Positions 27,057 to 34,447 of a DNA stretch of 46,012 nucleotides are shown here, piece by piece (positions within the stretch are counted from its first letter, which is position 1; every line of letters begins with the position of its first letter). Source of the stretch: an uncultured Neomegalonema sp. (GTDB taxonomy: Bacteria > Pseudomonadota > Alphaproteobacteria > Rhodobacterales > Rhodobacteraceae). Both the position numbers and the translations under genes were made by a program. The stretch is from contig CALGNO010000189.1 of the NCBI GenBank assembly GCA_937958625.1, forward strand, positions 1 through 46,012, read 5' to 3'. The notes under the pieces are model-generated. The model was not told the origin of the DNA, made no database searches, and saw only the letters and a list, made by a program, of their open reading frames with translations.

Positions 27057-27072
27057 CTGTTAATCACAACAG
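27057..27072 (-). promoter_or_regulatory. Putative operator of the mobile mystery A/B pair
   Basis: CTGTT and AACAG arms around a 6-bp centre, located between a TATA-rich -10-like stretch (27073-27085) and the mobile mystery A start. The position fits repression by the HTH protein encoded directly downstream. Confidence 0.4.
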
Positions 27073-27113
27073 AGGTTATATATAGATGCTCTATTGCACA
27101 GTTTTAGTATATT

Positions 27114-27154
27114 TATCAATACTCCAATATCCTCGATAAAGATATTGATTGATA
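27114..27154. repeat. AT-rich 41-bp palindrome in the divergent promoter region
   Basis: TATCAAT then CAATATC on one side pair with GATATTG then ATTGATA on the other (two 7-bp arms, a 4-nt bulge and a 9-nt centre). It lies between the divergently read Fic pair and ardC, in an AT island. Operator, or a structure formed in transferred single strands, are both possible. Confidence 0.45.
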
Positions 27155-27214
27155 TCTTTTTACCAGTTGTCACGCCACGCACCTGTGGCGCATCCCGCGC
27201 TCCGCCCCTCCCGC

Positions 27215-27334
27215 CCCCGCAATCAACGAGGCTCGCCGCTGGCTCCCCTGGCCGCGTGGAGGCCGTCCACCAGCGGCGACCTGCTGGCGGGCCGGAGCAA
27301 GAAGGCTTGGTGTGATCCGGCCTTGATTGCGGGG
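27215..27334 (+). ncRNA. Three-way-junction structured element upstream of ardC
   Basis: The outer stem is 12 perfect pairs (27215-27226 with 27323-27334). It encloses two further perfect helices: a 10-bp stem (27233-27242 with 27270-27279) and a 7-bp stem (27290-27296 with 27316-27322). The result is a compact three-way junction immediately before the ardC leader hairpins. It could be an mRNA leader, a small RNA, or a fold of transferred single-stranded DNA that serves as a promoter, as described for leading-region genes of F-like plasmids. The type is not settled by sequence. Confidence 0.5.
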
Positions 27335-27407
27335 ACGGGTGCTGCGCCCGTGGCCGGTGGGGAAAGTGAAAGTCTGCCTTTGGCCTGACCGACCCAATGG
27401 GGGTCGG
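27335..27407 (+). promoter_or_regulatory. ardC leader hairpins
   Basis: Two hairpins follow the three-way junction: ACGGG/CCCGT (27335-27351), then CCGACCC, loop AATGG, GGGTCGG (27389-27407). The ribosome site AAAGGAGG comes right after. The second hairpin has a near-copy in the leader of the ParB-like gene (loop GATGG). Confidence 0.45.
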
Positions 27408-27428
27408 TTTGGAGAAAGGAGGCCTCGC

Positions 27429-28385
27429 ATGGCCAGCGAGAAACGCGAGCGCAGGGACATCGCACAGGAAGTGACGGACAGGATCATCGAGCGGATCGAG
27501 GAGAGCGGCGGCGAACTGCCGTGGCGCAAACCCTGGCGCAGCCGGGCCATTGCCCATCCCTGTCGCCACGAAGGGATCGGGTATCGCGGGATCAATCACT
27601 TGATCCTCAGCCTCGAGGCCTTCGCGCGAGGGTTTTCCTCGCCCTACTGGATGACATTCCGGCAGTCCAAGGAGTACGGAGGCTCGGTCATCAAGGGCCA
27701 GAAGGCGACCCGCGTGGTGTTCTACGGTATTGCGGACAAGCGCGAGGATGGCGGTGGACAGTCGGGCGGTGATGCAGGCGGCAAGCAGGGCGGCGGCGAG
27801 AAGGATGCGACCTATCGCTTTCTCAAATCCTTTGCCGTGTTCAATGCCACGCAGATCGAGGATTTGCCAGAACGGTTCTACCCGAAGGACGATGACCTCG
27901 ATACCGGATCGCGCCCGATCCCGGAACTCGAGGCCTTCTTCGCCAAGCTGCCCGTGCCGGTGGTGAAGGGCGGCGAAGGGGCGTGTTACCGTGAGATCAC
28001 CGACGACATCCTGATGCCCGATATCGCCCGGTTCGAGGAACCGGAGCGATTTTATGCAACTCTTGCCCATGAGCATGTCCATAGCTGTGGCATCAAAAGC
28101 CGCCTCGGGCGCGACTGCTTTGCGCGGTATCACGCGGACATCAAGGCGAGGGCCGAGGAAGAGCTCGTGGCGGAATTGGGGTCGGCCTTCATCTGCGCGG
28201 AACTGGGGCTGACGCCGGACCATATGGATGACCACGCGGCATACCTGTCCTCGTGGTTGAAGGCATTGAAGTCGGACAAGCGGTACATCTTCCGCGCGGC
28301 GGCGGATGCTCAGCGCGCCGCCGATTGGGTGTTCAAGGCTGCCGGTGTTGAGACCGGGCAGGCCGAGGAGGCCCGCGCGGCCTGA
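27429..28385 (+). CDS. ardC: ArdC-like antirestriction protein (zincin)
   Basis: A 318-aa protein of the ArdC type: an N-terminal single-strand-binding domain (about 10-150) with LPWRKPWRS and GYRGINHLIL, then a C-terminal zinc metalloprotease-like domain. The zinc motif is HEHVH (214-218), with a downstream glutamate region EEELVAELGSAF as the likely third ligand. ArdC proteins shield incoming conjugative DNA from restriction. A glycine-rich insertion (residues 108-125) between the two halves looks like a flexible linker. ATG 27429 follows AAAGGAGG. It heads the plus-strand establishment block. Confidence 0.88.
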   Translation: MASEKRERRDIAQEVTDRIIERIEESGGELPWRKPWRSRAIAHPCRHEGIGYRGINHLILSLEAFARGFSSPYWMTFRQSKEYGGSVIKGQKATRVVFYGIADKREDGGGQSGGDAGGKQGGGEKDATYRFLKSFAVFNATQIEDLPERFYPKDDDLDTGSRPIPELEAFFAKLPVPVVKGGEGACYREITDDILMPDIARFEEPERFYATLAHEHVHSCGIKSRLGRDCFARYHADIKARAEEELVAELGSAFICAELGLTPDHMDDHAAYLSSWLKALKSDKRYIFRAAADAQRAADWVFKAAGVETGQAEEARAA

Positions 28386-28417
28386 CCCATCGTTCCTACC
28401 ATCGCGATCATCACTGC

Positions 28418-28476
28418 CAGGGCCGCTCTCGAAAGGTCGAGGGCGGCCTTGGTCCGTTTGCGCCCATGCCGGGCGC
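28418..28476 (+). promoter_or_regulatory. Two-hairpin leader of the DUF3768 gene
   Basis: GGCCGCTCTCGA pairs with TCGAGGGCGGCC (one G-T pair), then GCGCCC, loop ATGCC, GGGCGC (28460-28476). The AAAGGA ribosome site follows. The arrangement resembles those before ardC and the ParB-like gene. Confidence 0.4.
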
Positions 28477-28498
28477 GAATAAAGAAAGGACCAGCACG

Positions 28499-28897
28499 AT
28501 GAACGAGCACAGCACGACAACCGAAGCGACGGCAGAGGCAGCGCCCATCGACCAACCCGGCGATTCCGCGCGGATCGCTGCCCAGAACGATCTATTCCGC
28601 AACAGCCTCGGCAGCACGTCTCTCTTGAACGGCATGGTCGTCGCCACGGCGGGCGTCGTCGCGCGTGGTGAGCGGTTCCACGCCGAGGCGATGCAGGCGG
28701 TCGCAGGGTTCTCGGTCTTCACCGAGGACAATGATCCCCATGGCGAAAGGGACTTCGGGGCGTTTGAGATCGACGGCGTGAGGCTATTCTGGAAGATTGA
28801 TCTGTACGATCCCGATCTGCGGTACGGCTCCGAAGACCCCGCCGACCCCACGGCGACGCATCGCGTGCTGACCGTGATGTTGGCGTCGGAATACTGA
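28499..28897 (+). CDS. DUF3768 family protein
   Basis: A 132-aa protein with the DUF3768 pattern: ARIAAQNDLFRNSLG, then FTEDNDPHGERDFGAFEIDG, LFWKIDLYDPDL and RVLTVMLASEY at the C-terminus. The family is common on alphaproteobacterial plasmids and islands; its function is unknown. ATG 28499 follows AGAAAGGA; the open frame upstream is not used. Two small genes follow with minimal spacing. Confidence 0.85.
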   Translation: MNEHSTTTEATAEAAPIDQPGDSARIAAQNDLFRNSLGSTSLLNGMVVATAGVVARGERFHAEAMQAVAGFSVFTEDNDPHGERDFGAFEIDGVRLFWKIDLYDPDLRYGSEDPADPTATHRVLTVMLASEY

Positions 28898-28901
28898 CGC
28901 C

Positions 28902-29153
28902 ATGTTCCTCGAGATCAGCCATCGGGGCGAGACGCTACTATTGCGCCGTCTTTCCCCGACCGAAAGCCTCGATCCGGCGCACCATGCCGATATCTGGTGC
29001 GCAGTCCATGGTCTGCAGCGCGCAAAGCCGAACGGTCATATCCCGTCCGGCTGTGCCGACTACCGCTGCGAAGTTCGGGAGACGAAGATCGCAAGCGTCG
29101 TGGTCTGGGATGCCCTCGACTTCTTTCTCGAGGCCGAGGAGGTGACGCCATGA
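28902..29153 (+). CDS. Small hypothetical protein
   Basis: An 83-aa protein of unknown family. It starts 4 nt after the DUF3768 stop and overlaps the next gene by ATGA, so it belongs to the same operon. Three cysteines occur (C33, C50 and C56), and it ends in an acidic tail (FFLEAEEVTP). The support is context and intact spacing. Confidence 0.55.
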   Translation: MFLEISHRGETLLLRRLSPTESLDPAHHADIWCAVHGLQRAKPNGHIPSGCADYRCEVRETKIASVVVWDALDFFLEAEEVTP

Positions 29154-29353
29154 TAGACGCTGCCACGCTGATCCGCTTCGCGCTCGCCGAGATCGAGACG
29201 GCGATGCTGGAGGATGGGGGTTTCTGCATCTTCTGCGGTGAACCGAGTGACAATCCGGTCGAGCCGGATGCGCGCGGCTATCGCTGCGGGGCCTGCAGCC
29301 GACACGGTGTCTATGGTGTCGAGGAAGTCTTGCTCATGGACCTCGTTGACTGA
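29150..29353 (+). CDS. Small zinc-ribbon protein
   Basis: A 67-aa protein with two CxxC knuckles, C26-IF-C29 and C46-GA-C49, predicting one structural zinc. It is coupled to the preceding gene by an ATGA overlap. It resembles small zinc-ribbon proteins of plasmids; no specific function is claimed. Confidence 0.6.
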   Translation: MIDAATLIRFALAEIETAMLEDGGFCIFCGEPSDNPVEPDARGYRCGACSRHGVYGVEEVLLMDLVD

Positions 29354-29379
29354 CCTGACACAGCGTAATCGCAAAACAC

Positions 29380-29419
29380 AGAGGCTGCCCCCGTCTTTCG
29401 AAGGACGGGGGCAGCCTCT
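29380..29419 (+). promoter_or_regulatory. 16-bp perfect hairpin upstream of the 205-aa gene
   Basis: Left arm AGAGGCTGCCCCCGTC pairs fully with the right arm ending GCAGCCTCT around an 8-nt centre. There is no T-run, so it is not a standard terminator. A second small stem (29429-29443) follows before the GAGGAG ribosome site. It may be an attenuator or mRNA-stabilising leader. Confidence 0.45.
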
Positions 29420-29466
29420 CGCCGTGTGCGCCCGATCCCGGCGTATCCAACGCGAGGAGTTTTGCC

Positions 29467-30084
29467 ATGTCCGTCATCCTGCACGAAGAACGCGATGTCT
29501 GCGACCTGACGCTGATCGTCAGCGCCGATCCCGATCCGCTCGATCCGCGTGTCGAGTTCGAGCATCTCGGTACGCTCGCCTGCTGGCACCGCCGCTATTC
29601 TCTCGGCGACAAGCATAGCTGGCTGTCACCGCAGGAATTCGAGGTGGCGATGGAGCGCCGTCCCCATGTCCGGCTCCCCGTCTTTCTCTACGATCATAGC
29701 GGCATCACCATCGCCACCAACCCATTCTCCTGCCCGTGGGATAGCGGGCAGATCGGCTGGATATTCGCCGAATGGATCAAGCTCCATGCGGCGTTTCCGA
29801 AGCTGCGTCGCCGTGCCGATCTGGAAGCCGAGGCCAAGCGTATGTTGCAGGCTGAGATCGCTGAATATGATCAATACCTCACCGGCGATATCTGGTGTGC
29901 GCGGGTCGAAGACCCTGACGGCGCGGTCCTCGAATCCTGCTGCGGGTTGTTCGGTGGCGACTATGCGACTCAGGAAGGGCGGCGCATGCTGGCCGATTGC
30001 GCAGCTAACTTCCGCCGCGAGCAGGCCGATGCCTTCGTCGAGAGGGTTGAGACCGAGCGACCCGATCTGGTCCCGCCGGACTGA
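29467..30084 (+). CDS. Conserved plasmid/phage-type hypothetical protein
   Basis: A 205-aa soluble protein. Conserved-looking blocks are LACWHRRYSLGDKH, LYDHSGITIATNPFSCPW with the following DSGQIGW, and a helical region ending in AEYDQYLTGDIW. I recall longer proteins with the same YDHSG...PFSCPWDSGQ pattern in phages and conjugative elements of Gram-positive bacteria, none with a known job. ATG 29467 follows GAGGAG. It is preceded by the hairpin leader and followed by the ParB-like gene. Confidence 0.7.
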   Translation: MSVILHEERDVCDLTLIVSADPDPLDPRVEFEHLGTLACWHRRYSLGDKHSWLSPQEFEVAMERRPHVRLPVFLYDHSGITIATNPFSCPWDSGQIGWIFAEWIKLHAAFPKLRRRADLEAEAKRMLQAEIAEYDQYLTGDIWCARVEDPDGAVLESCCGLFGGDYATQEGRRMLADCAANFRREQADAFVERVETERPDLVPPD

Positions 30085-30120
30085 CCGGCGCACCGCATCC
30101 GCATTCCCTCCCTTGGCTCA

Positions 30121-30178
30121 GCCGCCCGTCCCGAAAGGGAAAGGCGGCCTCTGGCCGTGCGCGCCCGATGGGGGCGCG
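30121..30178 (+). promoter_or_regulatory. Two-hairpin leader of the ParB-like gene
   Basis: The first hairpin has GCCGCC/GGCGGC outside and TCCC-GAAA-GGGA inside (30121-30148), capped by a GNRA-type tetraloop. The second is CGCGCCC, loop GATGG, GGGCGCG (30160-30178). The ribosome site GGAAGGA follows. It is close in design and partly in sequence to the leader of ardC. Confidence 0.45.
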
Positions 30179-30203
30179 GAAAGTAAAGTGGAAGGACGAA
30201 CCG

Positions 30204-32243
30204 ATGAAGTATCTCACCCTGAACGAACTGACCGAGCATCCGAAGAACGTGCGGGCGCGGACGGCCTATTCCGAGGAGAGCATCGCCGGTCTGGCGGCAA
30301 GCATCGAGGCGCTGGGGCTGTTGCAGACCCTCGTGGTGCAGGAAGTCGAAGACGGAAGTTACGGCGTATTGGCCGGACGGCGGCGCTTGCTGGCGCTGCG
30401 CCTGCTCGATGCCGAGGAGCGGCTTGATGCGCGCTTCAAGGTGCCGTGCAAGGTAATCGGCAAGGATATCGACCTTGTCACTGCCGTCAGCCTCGCCGAG
30501 AACGCCATGCAGGAGCCGATGGCCCCGCTGGACGAATACGAGGCCTTCGCCGCCATGTCGGGTGAGGGCAGCACCGCCGAGCAGATCGCCGTCGCTTTCG
30601 GCACGACCATGCGCGCGGTGAAGGAACGCCTGCGTTACGGGTTGGTGCATCCCGATATCCGCGAGGCGGCCCGCAATGGCGAAGTCGCCCTCGACACGAT
30701 GAAGGCCTATGCCGGTCATCCCTGTCAGGAGACGCAGCGCCGCGTGTTCGAGGCCTTCGCTGAGAACCCCGCTGATCATCAGAGTTGGCGCGTCCGGGAA
30801 ATCCTGTCGCGGCAGGATCTCCGCATCGACGATCCCCTCGGGGAATTCGTGATCGACCGATACCGCGCTGAGGGCGGTGCGGTGGTCGAGGGGCTGTTCG
30901 ACGAGGATACCGTGCTGACGGATCGTCACCTTGCCGAGCGGCTGCGCGACGACCGGTTGATGGACGAGGCGGCCGTGGTGAAGGAGCGCTGCGGCTTCAA
31001 ATGGACGGAGACCCGCCCGCACTACGATTACTCGGAATTCGCTGGTTATGGCCGCATCTACCCCAAGCCCCGCGAGATGGATGAGGACGAGGCGAAGCGT
31101 TTCAACGCCAATGTCCTGCGGATTGACGAGATCGCCGGGCGATTGGAAGAACTTGCGGGCCTCAACGCGCCGGAAGACGGTGATGACGGTGCAATTGCCG
31201 CCGAGGCGGAAACGCTCTCCGCCGAATATGATCGGCTCGAGATGGAAAACGATGCCCTGCGCGAGGCCTTCGATCCCGAGGATGCCAAACGCGCCGGGGT
31301 GATCGCCTGTTTCTCGCATGGCACGGTGCGGCTTGAGGTCGGGTTGATCCGCCCCGAGGATGCGCTCTCCCGTGAGGAGGAGACGGCACGGGGCAATGCG
31401 CCGGTGCGCGAGGACGACAATCCAGATGCGTCGGCACGTCCGGTTTTCTCGAATGCCCTGCGGAGTGACCTTGCCGTCGAGCGCACGGAGCTGCTCGCCG
31501 CTGCGCTGGCGGAGGATCGCTGGCTGGCCCGTGATGCTCTGATCTTTCAGCTTGCTGCCGCGATCTTCGCACCGGGTTCGCGGGTCCAGGGCGGGATCGC
31601 GATCAACGCTTCGAGTGTCCATGCCAAGCACTCCCGGCCCGAGGCGAAGCTGCCGGAGGCAGCGGAGCGATTGGCCACGGTGTATGACGCCTTTGACCTC
31701 TCCTGCTTCGATGCGGGCCTGACGGAGGCGGAACAATTCGATGCCTTCCGCGCGCTCGGTTCGCAGGAAAAATGGCGTATCCTCTCCTACGTCGTGGCGG
31801 CGCAGGTAACGCCGCAGCTCTGGAGCGAGGGCGACGCGAACGGCCTCGCCGAGGCGGTCTATGCGCAGGCGATTCCGAACCTTCGCGCGATCTGGCGTCC
31901 CACGGCGGCGGGATACTGGTCCCGTGTCTCCAAGGGGCACATGCTTGATGTCCTGCACGCGCTCGGGATGCCGGATCAATCCCGTGAATGGGGCGCGATG
32001 AAGAAGGCAAGCCTTGCCGAGCAGATGGAAAAGCTCTTCGCCGAGCCCCCGAAATGGGCAACTCTCGAACAGCATTTGGCCCTGCGCGCATGGACGCCAG
32101 AGGGAATGCAGGCTCCGGTCACCAATGCAGCGCGCGATGATGTCGGGGGTGATGCGGAGACGGTCGATGAGGCCGAAGCCGATCCGGACACGGTTGGAGA
32201 AGGCGAATCTTCCGATCCGGAAATCGAGGACGCGGCGGCATAG
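30204..32243 (+). CDS. ParB/RepB-like DNA-binding protein
   Basis: A 679-aa protein with an N-terminal ParB nuclease/CTPase-like domain (residues 1-100): NPKNVR-type opening EHPKNVRART and the box GVLAGRRRLLALRLL (54-68). A helix-turn-helix follows (about 118-145, GSTAEQIAVAFGTTMRAVKE). The long C-terminal region (about 240-679) is acidic and helical and carries no motif I know. No ParA partner is present in the window, so segregation is not assured; large orphan ParB-like proteins are common in alphaproteobacterial plasmids and ICEs. ATG 30204 follows GGAAGGA; the frame upstream of it is only open by chance. A terminator hairpin follows the stop. Confidence 0.85.
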   Translation: MKYLTLNELTEHPKNVRARTAYSEESIAGLAASIEALGLLQTLVVQEVEDGSYGVLAGRRRLLALRLLDAEERLDARFKVPCKVIGKDIDLVTAVSLAENAMQEPMAPLDEYEAFAAMSGEGSTAEQIAVAFGTTMRAVKERLRYGLVHPDIREAARNGEVALDTMKAYAGHPCQETQRRVFEAFAENPADHQSWRVREILSRQDLRIDDPLGEFVIDRYRAEGGAVVEGLFDEDTVLTDRHLAERLRDDRLMDEAAVVKERCGFKWTETRPHYDYSEFAGYGRIYPKPREMDEDEAKRFNANVLRIDEIAGRLEELAGLNAPEDGDDGAIAAEAETLSAEYDRLEMENDALREAFDPEDAKRAGVIACFSHGTVRLEVGLIRPEDALSREEETARGNAPVREDDNPDASARPVFSNALRSDLAVERTELLAAALAEDRWLARDALIFQLAAAIFAPGSRVQGGIAINASSVHAKHSRPEAKLPEAAERLATVYDAFDLSCFDAGLTEAEQFDAFRALGSQEKWRILSYVVAAQVTPQLWSEGDANGLAEAVYAQAIPNLRAIWRPTAAGYWSRVSKGHMLDVLHALGMPDQSREWGAMKKASLAEQMEKLFAEPPKWATLEQHLALRAWTPEGMQAPVTNAARDDVGGDAETVDEAEADPDTVGEGESSDPEIEDAAA

Positions 32244-32263
32244 CAGCCGCCCGGACTTGCGGG

Positions 32264-32300
32264 CGCGGGCGGCACATAGTCGCCCGCGTTCGATCTTTTT
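32264..32300 (+). terminator. Rho-independent terminator after the ParB-like gene
   Basis: CGCGGGCG and CGCCCGCG form a perfect 8-bp stem with a 9-nt loop, followed within five bases by a T-rich tract ending in TTTTT. Confidence 0.7.
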
Positions 32301-32645
32301 GCCGGGGATGCCAAAGGCGGGTCGAGGCGAATCAGGACAGTGGTGTTGGTCTAGCCTATCTCAATTGACATCGTTCCGGCGCAAGCGGGTCAGCCGACCT
32401 CACAGGGGCGGGGTATCAGCCCATAACCGTGATCATAGCGGGCAAGCCGGTGAGCGTTCCAGCTTGTACCGTCAGTCGCCATTTCCCACCGATGCAAACC
32501 GGGGCAAGGCGGCGAAACGCATTCGGGAATGCCGTGACATCCAGCGCGACACCGATGCGGCAGGGTCGATGATTTCGGTGATCTGCAGTCCCTGATCCCG
32601 CGTGGATAACCCTTGCGGGTCTTCGTGCTGCTCAAACTGGCTTTT
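32301..32645. other. Gap between ParB-like and ssb genes
   Basis: About 345 bp with no gene I can support. A minus-strand open frame (32390-32884) ends in a cysteine/tryptophan-containing stretch, but it overlaps ssb, lacks a start with ribosome site in this part, and may be chance. Confidence 0.4.
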
Positions 32646-32762
32646 GCCGGACGCGGGGCTTCTCCGATCAAGCAGAAAACCATGCCCCGAGGGGCATTAC
32701 GGTTTCCACCCCGTGGGCGGACCCTCCGTCTTTCAGCTTGATCGCGCCCTTCGCTGTCCGGC
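32646..32762 (+). ncRNA. Three-way-junction structured element upstream of ssb
   Basis: Nested perfect stems: an outer 7-bp stem (32646-32652 with 32756-32762) and a middle 8-bp stem GATCAAGC/GCTTGATC (32666-32673 with 32736-32743). These enclose two hairpins. One has arms AAACC plus ATGCCCC pairing with GGGGCAT plus GGTTT (32677-32705); the other is GGCGGA/TCCGTC (32716-32730). The architecture parallels the element before ardC. Its 3' boundary lies 42 nt before the ssb start. Confidence 0.5.
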
Positions 32763-32804
32763 CGGGACAAAGCCATCGCAACACAAACCCGAAAGGAACA
32801 TCCC

Positions 32805-33161
32805 ATGCGGGGCACTGCAGAATTCACCATCATCGGCCGCATCGGCAAGATCGCTCGGATCGGCACCACCCTCAAGCTCAACATCGCCGCCGACTACCCC
32901 TACCGCAACGAGGTTGGCGACTGGGTCGACAATACCCACTGGAACACCGTCACCGTCTTCAACGATGCCACGATCAAATGGGCCGAGAAGACCCTCCACC
33001 CCGGCGATCTCGTCCAGACCCGCGGGCGCATCCGGAACGGCACCTACGAGAAGGACGGCCAGACCATCTACACCACCGACCTGATCGCCACCGATCTGAA
33101 TCGCCTCGCGAAGGCCCCGGCCAAGAAGGACGAACCGCTCGTCGAGAAAGAGGCCGCCTGA
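32805..33161 (+). CDS. ssb: Single-stranded DNA-binding protein (OB fold)
   Basis: A 118-aa OB-fold protein: FTIIGRIGKIARIGTTLKLN, then WNTVTVFNDATIKWAEKTLH and GDLVQTRGRIRNGTYEKDG, the SSB-type order of strands. It is shorter than chromosomal SSB and ends in KEAA, without the acidic DDDIPF-type tail, as in plasmid-borne variants. It probably coats incoming single strands during establishment. ATG 32805 follows GAAAGGA. Confidence 0.8.
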   Translation: MRGTAEFTIIGRIGKIARIGTTLKLNIAADYPYRNEVGDWVDNTHWNTVTVFNDATIKWAEKTLHPGDLVQTRGRIRNGTYEKDGQTIYTTDLIATDLNRLAKAPAKKDEPLVEKEAA

Positions 33162-33176
33162 CCGCCACCCCGCAGG

Positions 33177-33197
33177 CCGGGCGGCGATGCCGCCCGG
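33177..33197 (+). promoter_or_regulatory. Hairpin between ssb and the DUF2493 gene
   Basis: CCGGGCGGC, loop GAT, GCCGCCCGG: a perfect 9-bp stem 35 nt before the next start. There is no T-run. It is probably an attenuator or RNA-processing boundary. Confidence 0.45.
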
Positions 33198-33231
33198 AGC
33201 CACCTCTCACCGGATCAGAAGGAACCTCAAG

Positions 33232-34107
33232 ATGACACCCTATGACCAGATCGAACTCTTCGGCCTTACCGAAACCGATGCCGAACTTCACTTCCCCGAC
33301 GACGACGCGCTGCAGATCGGTGCTGTGGAAACCGCCTTCCGCGAAATCACCGATGTCTTCACCGGGACCGCCCTTGCCAACGATCTCGAGCCGCTCCTCT
33401 GGGGTCTCGTCAATCTCTTCCATCGGCAGGCCCTGCGCCTTCAGTCCGAACGCCACCGGAACGAGGAAGTAATCCGCACTCTCGTGCGCGAGCAGGACGG
33501 AACCGAGATTGCCGATGTCGAACTCCAGAAGGCCCAGAACCGCCACGAGCACGCCAGCGAACGCGAGATCGCCTTCGAGTTCATGCGCAATCACGCCGCC
33601 GATCTCTACGAGGCCGAGACCGGTTCGCCCTGGCTACCGCGCGCGGGCAGCGTAAAGCGCAACACCATCACCGCCGCAATCGTCGAGGCCCGCGATCACC
33701 TGCGCGCCGTGCGCCAGCGTGAAGCCGATGAACTTGCCCCCGAAGGAGCCCGCGTTCTCATCGCAGGAGGACCGGACTTCACGGATACCGCCGCCGTCTA
33801 CGCCGCGCTCGACCGCACCCTTGATCGCTTAGGGCAGATCGTCCTAGTCCATGGCGGTCTAACCCGCGGCGTTGATCGCATCGCCGCTATCTGGGCCCGC
33901 GAGCGCAACATTGCGCAGATCGTCTGCAAGCCCGACTTCGCCACCCACGGCCGTGCTGCACCCTTCCGCCGCAACGACGAGATGCTCGACCTCACCCCCC
34001 GTGCCGTCATCATCTTTCCCGGCAACGGCATCAGTGAAAATCTCGCCCAGAAGGCCGAGTCGAAGCGTGTCGCTGTCTGGAGGCCGAAAGTTGCGGCACC
34101 GGTGTAA
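33232..34107 (+). CDS. DUF2493 (SLOG/YspA-like) protein
   Basis: A 291-aa protein. The N-terminal half (about 1-175) is helical and acidic. The C-terminal half (about 178-285) is the DUF2493 Rossmann-like SLOG domain: VLIAGGPDFTD, then VLVHGGLTRGVDRIAAIWA, the FRRNDEML block and AVIIFPGNGIS. SLOG domains bind nucleotides or their derivatives; in plasmids this family's role is unknown. ATG 33232 follows AGAAGGA. The gene ends the plus-strand block. Confidence 0.85.
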   Translation: MTPYDQIELFGLTETDAELHFPDDDALQIGAVETAFREITDVFTGTALANDLEPLLWGLVNLFHRQALRLQSERHRNEEVIRTLVREQDGTEIADVELQKAQNRHEHASEREIAFEFMRNHAADLYEAETGSPWLPRAGSVKRNTITAAIVEARDHLRAVRQREADELAPEGARVLIAGGPDFTDTAAVYAALDRTLDRLGQIVLVHGGLTRGVDRIAAIWARERNIAQIVCKPDFATHGRAAPFRRNDEMLDLTPRAVIIFPGNGISENLAQKAESKRVAVWRPKVAAPV

Positions 34108-34114
34108 CGCTGGA

Positions 34115-34140
34115 ATGCGCCGTCCGCTAGAGCGGCGCAT
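34115..34140 (+). terminator. Possible terminator hairpin after the DUF2493 gene
   Basis: ATGCGCCG and CGGCGCAT form a perfect 8-bp stem with a 10-nt loop, 8 nt after the stop. There is no T-run, so termination is only suggested by position. Confidence 0.4.
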
Positions 34141-34447
34141 CACCGCTCGGGTGCACCATGACCGCACTGCTTCGCAAACCCACCGTGGCGTTTTGCAATG
34201 CTATAGCGACAAGCACCTTCCGGTAAGCGAACCTGATGCTTGTGAGCATTGTAAGCGCACGCTAAAATGCGCCAACCGGGACCATTTTGAGACCACAGCG
34301 TTACGGACATGATTGGCCTCGCGATGGTTCACGAGACCGATCAAGAAGACCGCTATTGAGCTACAGGCAACGGCTGTGAAGGCGTAGTAGTTGTCTGGCG
34401 CGCATCGGCAGGTCGTAGCGTATTTTGCTCCAAGGCAACTATGAACT
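34141..34447. other. Gap between DUF2493 gene and restriction operon
   Basis: About 300 bp without a gene. This is the convergent boundary between the plus-strand block and the minus-strand restriction operon. The stretch 34246-34300 looks somewhat like a degenerate IS end, but no partner end or transposase remains. Confidence 0.4.

Noticed and set aside
27060-28520. 486-aa frame antisense to ardC
   Set aside because: Overlaps ardC entirely; no start signal or family pattern.
29970-32075. 701-aa open frame antisense to the ParB-like gene
   Set aside because: It mirrors the codon structure of the plus-strand gene, has no domain, and would overlap two well-supported genes.
32390-32884. 164-aa minus-strand frame overlapping ssb
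   Set aside because: The C-terminal part looks gene-like by eye, but it overlaps the ssb start, lacks a ribosome site and is not recognised.
34246-34300. Possible degenerate IS21-like end
   Set aside because: Only one end-like stretch is visible, with no partner repeat, target duplication or transposase.
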